Notes: generated from the letters alone by a model not told the origin. A stretch of 62,930 bases of DNA from an uncultured Clostridia bacterium (GCA_944372575.1 CALVZS010000032.1:1-62930), one strand, 5' to 3'; numbered from the stretch's first letter, positions 43,613 to 53,225 are shown. Program-made: numbers and translations.

Positions 43613-44454
43613 CGCTCATCGACGGAAAAAAGATCGCGGCAGATATCCGTGCGGAATTGAGCGCTGAAATCGCCCGTTTTACACGAGAAACGGGAAAAAA
43701 AGTCGGTCTGGCGGTCGTTTTGGTGGGGGAAGATCCCGCTTCCAAGATCTATGTCCGCAATAAGATCCGCGCTTGTGAAGAGGTGGGGATTTATTCTGCT
43801 TCTTATACACTTCCGGCAGATGCGACACAGGAGGCGGTGGAATCGCTTGTCGGCTCGCTTGCCGACGATTCGTCTGTCCATGGAATCCTTGTGCAGCTTC
43901 CGCTGCCTGCCCATCTCAATGCGGAGCGCATCCTTGCAAGGATCCCTTCGCAGAAGGATGTGGATGGATTTTCTGCTGAAAATATTGGCCGACTGGCCTG
44001 CGGGAAGAACGGAATCGTTGCCTGTACGCCGCTCGGCGTCATGGAGTTGCTGCGCCGCTCCCATGTAAATCTGAGCGGAAAATATGCTGTTGTGATCGGC
44101 AGAAGCAACATCGTGGGGAAGCCGATGGCGATGCTGCTGCTCAATGCCGATGCGACGGTCACGGTCTGCCATTCGCATTCCGATCATCTTGCTGAAATAT
44201 GTTCTCGTGCGGACATTCTTATTTCTGCCGTCGGGAAGCCGCATTTTGTCACAGCGGAGATGGTCAAAGAGGGTGCGGTCGTTGTGGATGTCGGGATCAA
44301 TCGTATAGACGGAAAGCTGGTCGGCGATGTTGATTTTGAAAGTGTCGCAGAAAAGGCGGCCATGATCACGCCTGTTCCGGGCGGCGTAGGCCCGATGACG
44401 ATCGCAATGCTTATGAAAAACACTCTCATTTGTGCCAGGGGATTGCAGATATGA
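43609..44454 (+). CDS. folD: Methylenetetrahydrofolate dehydrogenase/cyclohydrolase FolD
   Basis: 281 aa bifunctional enzyme interconverting methylene-, methenyl- and formyl-THF. Signatures: VGEDPASKIYVRNK with the catalytic Lys, QLPLPAHL, DVDGFSAENIGRL, and the Rossmann motif VIGRSNIVGKPMA. The C-terminus has the conserved PVPGGVGPMTIAML. Overlaps nusB and ispA by ATGA. xseA and xseB, normally downstream, are missing. Confidence 0.96.
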   Translation: MTLIDGKKIAADIRAELSAEIARFTRETGKKVGLAVVLVGEDPASKIYVRNKIRACEEVGIYSASYTLPADATQEAVESLVGSLADDSSVHGILVQLPLPAHLNAERILARIPSQKDVDGFSAENIGRLACGKNGIVACTPLGVMELLRRSHVNLSGKYAVVIGRSNIVGKPMAMLLLNADATVTVCHSHSDHLAEICSRADILISAVGKPHFVTAEMVKEGAVVVDVGINRIDGKLVGDVDFESVAEKAAMITPVPGGVGPMTIAMLMKNTLICARGLQI

Positions 44455-45323
44455 ACTTCATGAAGCAATATGAGAACTATCGCTCTCATTTTGAGGTATA
44501 TCTGTGTAATCAGTGTGCAGGTATGGCTTTTGAGCCGCAGATTCTCACAGAGAGTATGCGATATTCTTTATTGTCCGGAGGGAAGCGTGTCCGGCCCGTG
44601 CTCTTTTTTGCGGCATTGGATGCGTTCGGGCTGCCATACGATGGGGAAGAGCCGCTTGCGTTTGCATTAGAATGCATTCATACCTATTCGCTGATCCACG
44701 ATGACCTTCCTGCCATGGATAATGACGATTTCCGCCGCGGCCGTCCGTCCAATCATAGGGCATTCGGGGAAGCCAATGCCATTCTGGCGGGGGATGCATT
44801 GCTTTCCCTTGCTTTTGAGATTGCTGTGTCAGAGTGCGGCCGCAGCGGACGGCATCTGCTGGCCGCGAAGTCGCTTGCGCATGCAGCGGGGGCATCCGGA
44901 ATGGTGGCGGGGCAGTCGCGTGATCTGCTCTGCAGCGGAAGAGCGGGAGGGGAGGAAGATCTTCTTCAAATCTACCGTGACAAGACCGGCCGGCTCATTG
45001 CCGCTCCTGTCGTCATGGCGTCGCTTCTTGCGGAAAAAGATGAGAAAAATGCGGAAGAGTACGGCATTTCTCTTGGGGCGCTATTCCAGATAACGGATGA
45101 TATTCTTGACGAGACCGGGAACCGTTCTGCGCTTGGGAAATCGGTCGGAAAAGATGCGCAGGAGGGAAAGCTCACGGCCGTTTCCGTCTACGGCCTGGAG
45201 GGGGCGCGCCGGCTTGCGGATGATTATGTGCGGAAATGTCATGAGACTCTGCGGGGTATGCGTGGAGCGGATACCGCATTTCTTGCCGGAATGGTTGACT
45301 ATGTGTACGGACGGGATCACTGA
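44451..45323 (+). CDS. ispA: Farnesyl/geranylgeranyl diphosphate synthase
   Basis: 290 aa trans-prenyltransferase. First aspartate motif DDLPAMDNDD (about residue 84), second motif DDILDETGN (about 222), GGKRVRP near 44. It makes C15 (or C20) prenyl diphosphate from the products of the Dxs pathway encoded next. ATG 44451 overlaps the folD stop. Confidence 0.95.
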   Translation: MNFMKQYENYRSHFEVYLCNQCAGMAFEPQILTESMRYSLLSGGKRVRPVLFFAALDAFGLPYDGEEPLAFALECIHTYSLIHDDLPAMDNDDFRRGRPSNHRAFGEANAILAGDALLSLAFEIAVSECGRSGRHLLAAKSLAHAAGASGMVAGQSRDLLCSGRAGGEEDLLQIYRDKTGRLIAAPVVMASLLAEKDEKNAEEYGISLGALFQITDDILDETGNRSALGKSVGKDAQEGKLTAVSVYGLEGARRLADDYVRKCHETLRGMRGADTAFLAGMVDYVYGRDH

Positions 45324-45344
45324 AGCGATGATCGGGGAGGCGGT

Positions 45345-47051
45345 ATGAAAATGATGTCGGACGGGGAGCTGGAACAGGCTTCCCTTTCTCAATTACAGAA
45401 GTTCTGTGAGGAATTGCGCGGGGAGATCTTTCGCACGGTTTCGGCGCGCGGAGGGCATCTCGCCTCCAATCTCGGCGTGGTGGAGCTCACGGTTGCGCTG
45501 CATCGCATGTTCTGTTTTCCGCAGGATAAAATCGTCTTTGATGTAGGCCATCAGTGCTATACTCATAAACTTTTGTCCGGGCGGGCGGAGCAATTCTGTA
45601 CGCTGCGCAGCCGCGGCGGAATATCCGGATTCCCGAAGCGCTCGGAGAGCGAATATGACTGTTATGAAACGGGCCATGCAGGAACGGCGGTCTCTGCTGC
45701 GCTCGGTATTGCCAAGGCGCGCGATCTGAAAGGGGAGGATTTCTCCGTGATAGCGCTCGTCGGGGACGGCTCCTTCAACAATGGCCTCATCTATGAGGCG
45801 CTCAACAGCCTGAATATTCTGAATACGCGCATTCTGATCATACTCAATGATAACGGGATGTCTATTTCGCCGACGGTCGGGAGTACGCATGAGATTCTTG
45901 ATGAACTGAAGAGCGGAAACGCTCCACGGGGGGATGTTGCGCTGTTCGAGCGCTATGGGCTGAAATATATCGGGATTTGCAACGGAAACGATCTTTCAGA
46001 GTTGCTTCCTGCTCTGAAAAATGCAAAGGAGGCGCTGCGTACGCAAAGTGTCCTTTTACACGTCACTACACGCAAAGGGCAGGGATATGCTTTCTGTGAG
46101 CAGCAGCCGGATCGTACGCACGGAATCTCTCCCGAGTGCCGCGGCGTGGAGTATTCCGAAGCGCTTGGCGAAGAACTGACTGCGCTTGCCGCGAAGGATC
46201 GCCGAATCGTTGCGGTCACGGCGGCAATGACCGATTCGCTCGGCCTCCGGCCCTTTTTTCAGGCGTATCCGGAGCGTTCTTTTGACGTCGGGATTTGTGA
46301 GGAACACGCCTGCGTTCTTTCGGCAGCGCTTGCGGCGGGGGGGATGCATCCCTATTACGCAATCTATTCCACCTTTTTACAGCGCGCCTATGATGAGGTG
46401 ATCCATGATGTGTGCGGACAAAATCTGCCCGTCACATTCTGTATCGACCGTGCCGGTATTACGGGTGCGGACGGAGAAACGCATCAGGGGATTTTTGACC
46501 TGTCCTATCTTTCGCCCATTCCGAATCTTACGATTGCGATCCCTGCAAATATCGCAGAATTTCGGGCGATGCTACGTCTGAGCGCCGACTATTCCGCTCC
46601 GCTTGCGATACGCTATCCGCGAGAAGGAAAAGAAGGTAATTGTGATGGCGTTGAAATCGGTAAATTTAATATTTTACATTGTAATATATCAGACATAATT
46701 GTTTATGCAGCGGGAGAACGCTGTATCCGTCTTGCCCGCGATCTGCTTGCGCAGGCTGCTTCATACGGGATAACATTTACCATTGTCAATGCGCGTTTTC
46801 TGAAACCCGTGGATACTGAATTTATTTTGTCAAGACCGGAGCATTATGTCATCACGATCGAGGACAACGTCGTGATTGGCGGACTTGGCGACGCCGTTGC
46901 GCGCGTCTTGCGCGGCAGCGGCAGGGTCGTCCGCTGTTTTGGCTGTAAGGATACGTTTCTTCCGCATGGATCGGTGCGCGAGCTTGCCGATGAGTTTGGG
47001 CCGAGCGGCGCTGAAATTCTCTCCTATTTACAGGTATGCCATGCGCGCTGA
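45345..47051 (+). CDS. dxs: 1-deoxy-D-xylulose-5-phosphate synthase, short form
   Basis: 568 aa thiamine-diphosphate enzyme starting the MEP isoprenoid pathway. GHQCYTHKLLSGR, the TPP motif GDGSFNNGLIYEALN, CEEHACVLSAALAAGG, and DRAGITGADGETHQGIFDLSYL are present. It is about 50-60 aa shorter than typical Dxs (about 620), with a compressed region around residues 200-240. A dispersed-motif copy is in frame at 46674-46697. Confidence 0.94.
   Translation: MKMMSDGELEQASLSQLQKFCEELRGEIFRTVSARGGHLASNLGVVELTVALHRMFCFPQDKIVFDVGHQCYTHKLLSGRAEQFCTLRSRGGISGFPKRSESEYDCYETGHAGTAVSAALGIAKARDLKGEDFSVIALVGDGSFNNGLIYEALNSLNILNTRILIILNDNGMSISPTVGSTHEILDELKSGNAPRGDVALFERYGLKYIGICNGNDLSELLPALKNAKEALRTQSVLLHVTTRKGQGYAFCEQQPDRTHGISPECRGVEYSEALGEELTALAAKDRRIVAVTAAMTDSLGLRPFFQAYPERSFDVGICEEHACVLSAALAAGGMHPYYAIYSTFLQRAYDEVIHDVCGQNLPVTFCIDRAGITGADGETHQGIFDLSYLSPIPNLTIAIPANIAEFRAMLRLSADYSAPLAIRYPREGKEGNCDGVEIGKFNILHCNISDIIVYAAGERCIRLARDLLAQAASYGITFTIVNARFLKPVDTEFILSRPEHYVITIEDNVVIGGLGDAVARVLRGSGRVVRCFGCKDTFLPHGSVRELADEFGPSGAEILSYLQVCHAR
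46674..46697 (+). repeat. Dispersed oriented motif, copy 4
   Basis: TTACATTGTA, ATATATCA, GACATA followed by ATT; in frame in dxs encoding LHCNISDII, nearly the same peptide as in spoIIIAE although the proteins are unrelated and this region is normally variable. Confidence 0.8.
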
Positions 47052-47802
47052 TCTCTTTTTTGCTGAAAAATTCGGTTCCCGCACGCGCGCGAAAGACGCT
47101 CTTCGGAAGGGGCTCGTTCTGCGCGGAGGAAGGCCGCTTTCTCCATCCGATGAGGTACACGAGGGCGATGAATTTATCTTTATATCGGATGGGGTGCACT
47201 ATGTTTCGCGGGGCGGTTTTAAGCTGGAACGCGGTCTCGATGCGTTCGGGGAGAGCGTTGAAAATAAGGTCTTTGTTGATTTGGGCGCCAGCACGGGCGG
47301 CTTTACGGAAGTTTTGCTCGCTCGCGGAGCGGCGCGCGTCTACGCTGTAGATGTCGGCGAAGCGCAGCTTGCTCCGTCGCTTGTCGCCGATCCCCGCGTG
47401 GTCGTCATGGATAAAACCAATGCGCGCTATCTGACCGCCGACAGTTTTCCCGAGCACCCGGACGGATTTGTATCCGATTTGAGCTTTATCTCTCTGCGTC
47501 TGATTTTGCCGATGATTTCATCCGTTCTCAGTGCGGGCGGAAAGGCATATGTACTCTTCAAACCGCAGTTTGAATGTGGCGGAAAGGGGCTTGGCAAGGG
47601 CGGAATTCTTCCTGTCAAATATCATCGGCAGCTGCTTGCAGACTTCTATGCTCACGCGCTTTCGCTGCATCTTGCGCCCCGTGCCATCGTCTGCGCTCCT
47701 GTTTTTCCCCGCAAAAATGTGGAATATGTCATTCTTTTGGAGAAAGACGGGAAGCCTCTTGCGCCGGATTCCTTTTTGGATGCGGCAGAAAATTTATACT
47801 GA
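47041..47802 (+). CDS. tlyA: TlyA-family rRNA methyltransferase
   Basis: 253 aa. N-terminal S4 RNA-binding domain (about 1-60, RADLFFAEKFGSRTRAKDALRKG) and an FtsJ-like SAM methyltransferase domain (about 62-250) with VDLGASTGGFTEVLLARGA and DLSFISLRLILP. Homologues methylate rRNA 2'-OH; the Bacillus gene is yqxC. ATG 47041 overlaps dxs by 11 bp. Confidence 0.92.
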   Translation: MRADLFFAEKFGSRTRAKDALRKGLVLRGGRPLSPSDEVHEGDEFIFISDGVHYVSRGGFKLERGLDAFGESVENKVFVDLGASTGGFTEVLLARGAARVYAVDVGEAQLAPSLVADPRVVVMDKTNARYLTADSFPEHPDGFVSDLSFISLRLILPMISSVLSAGGKAYVLFKPQFECGGKGLGKGGILPVKYHRQLLADFYAHALSLHLAPRAIVCAPVFPRKNVEYVILLEKDGKPLAPDSFLDAAENLY

Positions 47803-47827
47803 TACATACAAATTTTTGGGAAAATGC

Positions 47828-47856
47828 TTGCATATATGCAGGTATTATTGTATAAT
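47828..47856 (+). promoter_or_regulatory. Sigma-A promoter, leaderless start of nadK
   Basis: -35 TTGCAT (47828-47833), 17-bp spacer, -10 TATAAT (47851-47856); ATG 47863 lies 6 bp after the -10. Confidence 0.8.
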
Positions 47857-47862
47857 AGAAGA

Positions 47863-48651
47863 ATGAAGATCGGAATCTTTTACAACCGGGATCAGGCGGA
47901 ACGCAGCGTTGCCGAATCGCTTGCCGATTTTGTCAGAAGGGCCGGACACAATGCTCAGATCATGTCCGAACCGGATGAGGTAAGTGGGATTGACCGTTTG
48001 ATCGCACTTGGCGGAGATGGCACGATGCTGCGCATGGCAAAGCGTGCTTCCGCGCTGGCGATCCCCATTGTCGGGGTAAACTTCGGCAGGCTTGGTTTTC
48101 TCACCGAGTTTGAGCGGGAGGAGGCGCAGTCGGCCGTTTCGCTTGTTTTGGATGAAAATTGTGCGCGTCTGGAGCGTTCCATGCTGGAAGTGGAACTCAA
48201 TTCAAAAAAATATGAATGTCTGAATGAGCTTGCGCTTCTGCACCCTGTTGCGCCGGGCAAAGAAAATAAAGTCGTTACAATTTCCGTGACGATTGACGGA
48301 AGCCATGCGGGAGAATTTATTGCGGACGGTCTGATCGTTGCAACACCGACCGGATCGACCGCGTATTCTCTCTCCGCAGGGGGGAGTATTATGACGCCCG
48401 ATTGTGCCGCCTTTCTGCTGACGCCTGTTTGCGCATTTTCCATGCGCAGCCGCCCGATCGCCTATTCAGACAAGAGCGAATTGGGGTTTTCGCTTCCGCA
48501 GGGAGCCCTTGTACTGTACGGCGACGGCGTCTACTTGGGAGAGGCCGGTGCATCGGACAATTTGATCGTGCGCAAGTCCTCCCGCTCTGCTACTTTTTTG
48601 ACGCGCGGGATCAGCGAGTATTTCCGCCGCCTGACGCAGAAAATCAGTTGA
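47863..48651 (+). CDS. nadK: NAD kinase
   Basis: 262 aa; phosphorylates NAD to NADP. The GGDGTML motif is near residue 47, the NELALL segment replaces the common NDVV, and TPTGSTAYSLSAGG lies near 164. The start codon follows the -10 box by 6 bp; AGAAGA is the only purine run before it, so leaderless translation is likely. Confidence 0.94.
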   Translation: MKIGIFYNRDQAERSVAESLADFVRRAGHNAQIMSEPDEVSGIDRLIALGGDGTMLRMAKRASALAIPIVGVNFGRLGFLTEFEREEAQSAVSLVLDENCARLERSMLEVELNSKKYECLNELALLHPVAPGKENKVVTISVTIDGSHAGEFIADGLIVATPTGSTAYSLSAGGSIMTPDCAAFLLTPVCAFSMRSRPIAYSDKSELGFSLPQGALVLYGDGVYLGEAGASDNLIVRKSSRSATFLTRGISEYFRRLTQKIS

Positions 48652-48664
48652 TCGAGGGGGATCT

Positions 48665-49120
48665 ATGTCAAGAAACCTTCGCCATGAGGCGATTTTATCC
48701 ATCATTGAAAATCAGGAGATTGAAACGCAGGACGAGCTGTGCTCCCAGCTCGCAGCCCGCGGCTTTACTGTCACACAGGCAACGGTCTCGCGTGACGTCA
48801 AGGATCTGCACCTGTTTAAGGTTCGCGGAAAGGAAAAACGGTTTCGCTATGCGTGCGTACGGGAAAATGAAGGCGGTCTGTCCGACAAGATGCGCGCGCT
48901 CTTTTGTACCTGTATCGTCAGCATTCGCGCGGTCGGCAATCTGGTCGTTCTCAAAACGCTTCCGGGAAGCGGGCCGAATGCGGGCGTCGTCATTGACGAG
49001 CTGGCCTACCGCGAGGTGGCGGGTTCGATCGCGGGAGACGATACCGTTCTGTTGATCTGTGAGACGGACGGAGAAGGGAAGGAAATTGCCGACCGTCTTT
49101 CCGCCATTGTGAACGGGTGA
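48665..49120 (+). CDS. argR: Arginine repressor ArgR/AhrC
   Basis: 151 aa. N-terminal winged helix (about 1-70, LCSQLAARGFTVTQATVSRDVKDLHLFKV) and C-terminal oligomerisation/arginine-binding domain (about 80-150, VVLKTLPGSGPNAGVVIDEL...GSIAGDDTVLLICE). Probable regulator of the argG-carB operon at 12.5-24.1 kb. SD GAGGGGG; 13 bp after nadK. Confidence 0.95.
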   Translation: MSRNLRHEAILSIIENQEIETQDELCSQLAARGFTVTQATVSRDVKDLHLFKVRGKEKRFRYACVRENEGGLSDKMRALFCTCIVSIRAVGNLVVLKTLPGSGPNAGVVIDELAYREVAGSIAGDDTVLLICETDGEGKEIADRLSAIVNG

Positions 49121-49129
49121 GGAAGAAGT

Positions 49130-50827
49130 ATGTTACAGCGATTGGCGATCCGCAACGTAGCACTTATCGATCGGGCAGAGATCGAATTTTCTGACGGGCT
49201 CAACGTTCTCTCCGGTGAGACGGGCGCCGGTAAGTCGGTCATCCTGGATGCGATCGATTTTGTCCTTGGGGCAAAAGCTGACCGGGGAATGATTCGCAGC
49301 GGGGCTAGCGATTGTTCCGTCTATGCTGAATTTTTCGGGACGGATGATCGAATTGACGATATTTTATCTGAGTTTGACATTGAGGCCGGCGACACGCTTG
49401 TCCTCTCCAGGAAGCTGACCTCGGATGGAAAAAGTTCGCTCAAACTCAACGGCTGCTCTGTCACGGCCGCGATGCTGCGCCGGATCACGTCCCTGCTGGT
49501 CGATGTCCACGGACAGAGCGAGCATTTTTATCTTCTGCGTGAAGCCAATCAGCTGCGTCTTTTGGACAGCGTCGCGGGAGAGCCGGTCGCGCAATGCAAA
49601 GAGATCCTCGCGGGACAGCTTTCCGAACGCCGATCTATTCTGGAGGCGCGGAAAAAATTGGGCGGAGAAGAGGGGGAGCGGGAACGCAGGCTGGACATTC
49701 TCAAATATCAGATCGATGAGATCGAGCGTGCGCAGCTGCGTGAAGGCGAAGAGGAGGAACTCATTGCTTTCCGCGAAAAATTCCGCAACGCAGAAAAGAT
49801 AATGGATGCGCTTGGCGCCGTCCGGCAGTTTTTATCGGAGGATGGAGGGAGCGCCGATACACTTCGCGGCGCAGGTCGCAGCCTACTGGCGATCACACGC
49901 TTGGACGAGCGGTATTCAGCGTTGTCCGATCGGATCGAGAGCGCTGCGGCAGAGGCGGAGGACATTGCAGAAACGGCGGAAGATCTTGCCGCGGAACTGG
50001 ATGTCGATGAGCGGGAGGCGGAGCGTGTGGAGGCGCGTCTCGACGAGCTTCGTGCCATCAAAAAGAAATATGGCGGCAGCGTTCCGGAGGTGCAGACATT
50101 TTTGCAGCAGGCAAAAGAAGAATATGACCTTCTTTCGGACAGCGAGGCTAAATTTGAGCAGCTTGGCATACGTTTGCAGGCAATCGAAGATGAGATCTAT
50201 AAGACGTGCATTTCTCTTCAGAATGCGCGCAAGGAGGCGGCTGAGGGATTTACCGCGCGCGTTGTCAAGGAGCTCGCGACTCTCAATATTTCCTCGCCAA
50301 AATTTGAGATCGCGTTCGGAACTTTTTCCAGGGATGACGTTCCGCACGCAACGGCGGAGGGTCTCGGCGGCGTCACGTTTCTCTTTTCTGCCAATGCAGG
50401 AGAACCGCTCAAGGAACTCGGCAAGATTATCAGCGGCGGAGAAATGAGCCGTTTTATGCTTGCGATCAAGACACAGCTCTCTGCAGTCAATTCGATAGGC
50501 ACATATATTTTTGATGAGATCGATGCGGGGATCGGCGGAAGGACGGCGCGCGTCGTCGGGGAGAAGTTCTGCAGGATCGCGAAGAACGTGCAGATCATTG
50601 CCGTCTCCCATCTGGCGCAGATCGCGGCCTTTGCAGACCGTGAATTCTATATTGAAAAACGCGAATTGAGTGGGCGAACCGTCACGCAGATCCATTCGGT
50701 GGAGGGCGAGGCGCGCGTGCGTGAAATTGCACGGCTCATCGGCGGAGATCCGGAGAGCGAGACGGCGCTCATGCACGCGAAAGAACTGCTTGATAATGCG
50801 GAACGATACAAAAATTCCCTGACATAA
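49130..50827 (+). CDS. recN: DNA repair protein RecN
   Basis: 565 aa SMC-like ATPase of double-strand-break repair. N-terminal head with Walker A GETGAGKSV (about residues 28-36), long coiled-coil arms (about 180-390) and the C-terminal head with ISGGEMSRFMLAIK and DEIDAGIGGRTA. The ATG is preceded by GAGGAAG. Confidence 0.96.
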   Translation: MLQRLAIRNVALIDRAEIEFSDGLNVLSGETGAGKSVILDAIDFVLGAKADRGMIRSGASDCSVYAEFFGTDDRIDDILSEFDIEAGDTLVLSRKLTSDGKSSLKLNGCSVTAAMLRRITSLLVDVHGQSEHFYLLREANQLRLLDSVAGEPVAQCKEILAGQLSERRSILEARKKLGGEEGERERRLDILKYQIDEIERAQLREGEEEELIAFREKFRNAEKIMDALGAVRQFLSEDGGSADTLRGAGRSLLAITRLDERYSALSDRIESAAAEAEDIAETAEDLAAELDVDEREAERVEARLDELRAIKKKYGGSVPEVQTFLQQAKEEYDLLSDSEAKFEQLGIRLQAIEDEIYKTCISLQNARKEAAEGFTARVVKELATLNISSPKFEIAFGTFSRDDVPHATAEGLGGVTFLFSANAGEPLKELGKIISGGEMSRFMLAIKTQLSAVNSIGTYIFDEIDAGIGGRTARVVGEKFCRIAKNVQIIAVSHLAQIAAFADREFYIEKRELSGRTVTQIHSVEGEARVREIARLIGGDPESETALMHAKELLDNAERYKNSLT

Positions 50828-50900
50828 AGATAGGATTGATTCCGTATAGAACGGCTTCGGCTTACGCAAATTGGCTTCTGTACAGAAAACGGAGGTCGGA

Positions 50901-51911
50901 ATGCGTAAGCTGAAATTTTTTTTGGCAGGAGCCGTGCTTGCCATATGCGCCGTTCTCGGCTGCGGTGTTCGCACCCCGGCCGATGCCGCCGGTGCTCAAT
51001 ATTATCTCGGCGGGATGACGGCGGGCTTTTCGCTCTCCGCAAACGGTGTGGAGATCATGGCCTTTAAAGAGATCTGCAGCGGCAACCGCAGGGGGTGTCC
51101 GGCTTCTGATGCGGGGATGAAGACGGGAGACCTCATTGTCGCGGTGGACGGCATCCATACGCGCACAGTTGAAGAACTTGGAAATGCTCTTGCGAATGGT
51201 GACGGAAAGGAATCAAGTTTTATTGTCAGACGCGGGAAAGAAACGCTCGAGATCTCGCTCGTTCCGCTCAAAGATGACAAGGACGGAAAATATAAAATCG
51301 GCATTCTCATCCGTGATACATTGTCCGGGATCGGGACGATCACATATATTGAGAAGCAGAGCGGGCGCTTCGGTGCGCTCGGACACGCGGTCTGTGATGA
51401 GAACAGTACCTCTTTTCGTCTGGCAGATGCGAGTGTTTACCGGTGCAGCATTATCGGCGTTACGCGCGGAGAGCGCGGCCGCGCGGGGGAACTGCGCGGA
51501 CTCCTGGTCAATGATGCGCCGATCGCCGAGGCGGATACCGTTTGCGGAACGGGTTTATACGGAAAATTTGCCTGCGGGTACGATTTTTCCGAAGCGCAGA
51601 CGATTGAAACAGCGCCCATTTCGCAGGCAACGATCGGCAAAGCGGTCATGTATTCCACCATTGATGGCGTTGTGCCGAAGGCGTATGAGATCGCGATCGC
51701 AAAGGTGGACGCGGGCAATCGCGGCAACAAGAATTTTGTTATCAAAGTGACGGATGATACGCTCCTCCGGGAAACGGGCGGTATCGTGCAGGGAATGAGC
51801 GGAAGCCCGATTGTGCAGAACGGGAAACTGATCGGAGCGGTCACGCATGTGTTTCTCAATGATCCGACGCGCGGATACGGCATCGGGATCGAAAAAATGC
51901 TTGGGAATTGA
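50901..51911 (+). CDS. spoIVB: SpoIVB peptidase
   Basis: 336 aa secreted/membrane-tethered S55 serine peptidase that in Bacillus is made in the forespore and triggers pro-sigma-K processing. N-terminal signal (about 4-22), PDZ domain (about 45-125), catalytic His162 in FGALGHAVCD and the Ser motif GMSGSPIVQNGKLIGAVTHVF (Ser300/302). It is shorter than the about 425-aa Bacillus protein. ATG 50901 has GGAGG. Perfect hairpin terminator follows. Confidence 0.94.
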   Translation: MRKLKFFLAGAVLAICAVLGCGVRTPADAAGAQYYLGGMTAGFSLSANGVEIMAFKEICSGNRRGCPASDAGMKTGDLIVAVDGIHTRTVEELGNALANGDGKESSFIVRRGKETLEISLVPLKDDKDGKYKIGILIRDTLSGIGTITYIEKQSGRFGALGHAVCDENSTSFRLADASVYRCSIIGVTRGERGRAGELRGLLVNDAPIAEADTVCGTGLYGKFACGYDFSEAQTIETAPISQATIGKAVMYSTIDGVVPKAYEIAIAKVDAGNRGNKNFVIKVTDDTLLRETGGIVQGMSGSPIVQNGKLIGAVTHVFLNDPTRGYGIGIEKMLGN

Positions 51912-51948
51912 TGCGAACGGCAGAATAGCTTCTGCCGTTCGCATTTTT
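51911..51948 (+). terminator. Intrinsic terminator after spoIVB
   Basis: GCGAACGGCAGAA-TAGC-TTCTGCCGTTCGC (51913-51942), a perfect 13-bp stem extendable to 15 bp, followed by ATTTTT. Confidence 0.95.
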
Positions 51949-51978
51949 GACATATTTTTCAGATTACTGCACATTCTG
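51947..51978 (+). promoter_or_regulatory. dacF promoter region, possibly forespore sigma-F/G type
   Basis: TTGACA (51947-51952) with 17-bp spacing leads to CACATT, a poor sigma-A -10. Read as sigma-G/F, ACATA (51950-51954) and CATTCTG (51972-51978) with 17-bp spacing match most of GnATR / CATnnTA. dacF is sigma-F-dependent in Bacillus. ATG follows within 6 bp and there is no SD. Confidence 0.4.
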
Positions 51979-51983
51979 CAGAT

Positions 51984-53156
51984 ATGAAAAAGAGATGGAT
52001 TTGCGCCGCCTTGTCTCTCCTGCTCGGAGTGGCAATACTGACAGGAGGGGTGGGACGAGCGGCCTTTGCTGAAGGAAATGAGGGAGAGATTGCAGCGGCG
52101 TGCAAGGCGGCATATCTGATGGATGATGCAAGCGGAGTTGCGCTCTATGCGCGGGAAGAGACAAAGCGGCTTCCCATCGCAAGTATGTGTAAAATCATGA
52201 CGCTGCTTCTTGCGTTGGAAGCGGCGGATGCAGGAGAATTGGATTATCAAGAGGAGATCGTCGTCTCCGAGCGTGCCGCCGGTATGGGGGGATCCCAGGT
52301 ATTTCTCGGTGCAGGACTTTCCTATTGCGCGGATGAACTATTAAAAAGCATTGCAGTCTGTTCTGCAAATGATTCCTGTGTCGCGATTGCGGAACGCCTG
52401 TCGGGAAGCGAGAGCGCGTTCTGTGACGCCATGAATCGCCGCGCAAAGGAACTTGGTGCGGAAAACACACTCTTCGCAAACTGTACCGGACTTCCGAAGG
52501 ATCCGCAGTATTCCTGTGCGAAAGACGTTGCGCTCATGCTCCGCGCCCTGCTGGAACATGAGAAATATCATGAATATTCGCGTATTTGGCTGGAGGATTT
52601 CGCGCATCCGGACGGGCGGACGACGCAAATGACAAATACCAACAAACTCATCCGTCAATATAATGGCTGCGACGGCGGTAAAACGGGATTTACGAATGAG
52701 GCGGGGTTCTGCCTTGCGTCCTGTGCGAAGCGCAATCAGATGCAAGTCATCGCTGTTGTCATCGGTGCGCCCGATTCCGAGACACGATTTGCGGGAGTGA
52801 CTTCTCTCTTTGATTATGCATTCGATAATTTTGAATCGGAGATTTTTATCGAGGAGGGCATAGCTCTCGCGGAAAATGCATCTGTGCGCGGAAGCCGCGT
52901 CAAAGAGATCCGCGTTGCGCCGGAGGAAACTTTAAGTGTCGTGAAAAGGCGCGGCACAGAGGCGGAATATACGCTATCCTGTCTGATTCCGGATGCGGTT
53001 GCGCCCGTCATGCAGGGAGAAAAGCTCGGAGAGGCGATTCTCTTTCGGGACGGGGTCGAGATCGGCCATACAACACTTGTTGCGTTGGACGAGGCCCCGC
53101 GCTATACGTGGGGCGAAGCGTACCGAGAGGGGGCAAAATACTGGAATATCGTTTAA
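51984..53156 (+). CDS. dacF: D-alanyl-D-alanine carboxypeptidase, DacF-like
   Basis: 390 aa PBP5-type enzyme with signal peptide (about 1-29). Active-site motifs: SMCK (Ser67-Lys70), SAN (127-129), KTG (233-235); a C-terminal PBP5 beta domain (about 280-380) follows. It trims D-Ala from peptidoglycan and in spore formers limits cortex cross-linking. It occupies the place after spoIVB where spo0A is found in Bacillus and many clostridia. Confidence 0.92.
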   Translation: MKKRWICAALSLLLGVAILTGGVGRAAFAEGNEGEIAAACKAAYLMDDASGVALYAREETKRLPIASMCKIMTLLLALEAADAGELDYQEEIVVSERAAGMGGSQVFLGAGLSYCADELLKSIAVCSANDSCVAIAERLSGSESAFCDAMNRRAKELGAENTLFANCTGLPKDPQYSCAKDVALMLRALLEHEKYHEYSRIWLEDFAHPDGRTTQMTNTNKLIRQYNGCDGGKTGFTNEAGFCLASCAKRNQMQVIAVVIGAPDSETRFAGVTSLFDYAFDNFESEIFIEEGIALAENASVRGSRVKEIRVAPEETLSVVKRRGTEAEYTLSCLIPDAVAPVMQGEKLGEAILFRDGVEIGHTTLVALDEAPRYTWGEAYREGAKYWNIV

Positions 53157-53167
53157 ATTTCGAACTT

Positions 53168-53191
53168 TTACACAGTAAAATGTATGACATA
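53168..53191 (+). repeat. Dispersed oriented motif, copy 5 (intergenic)
   Basis: TTACACAGTA, AAATGTAT, GACATA followed by GTA. It lies between dacF and lysA and forms the first arm of the terminator hairpin there; the only copy outside a coding sequence. Confidence 0.7.
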
Positions 53192-53223
53192 GTATTGCTT
53201 TTTGGCATTACTGTGTCTTTTTT
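53170..53223 (+). terminator. Terminator after dacF
   Basis: ACACAGTAA (53170-53178) pairs with TTACTGTGT (53208-53216) across a 29-nt loop, followed by CTTTTTTT. Confidence 0.7.
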
Positions 53224-53225
53224 TA

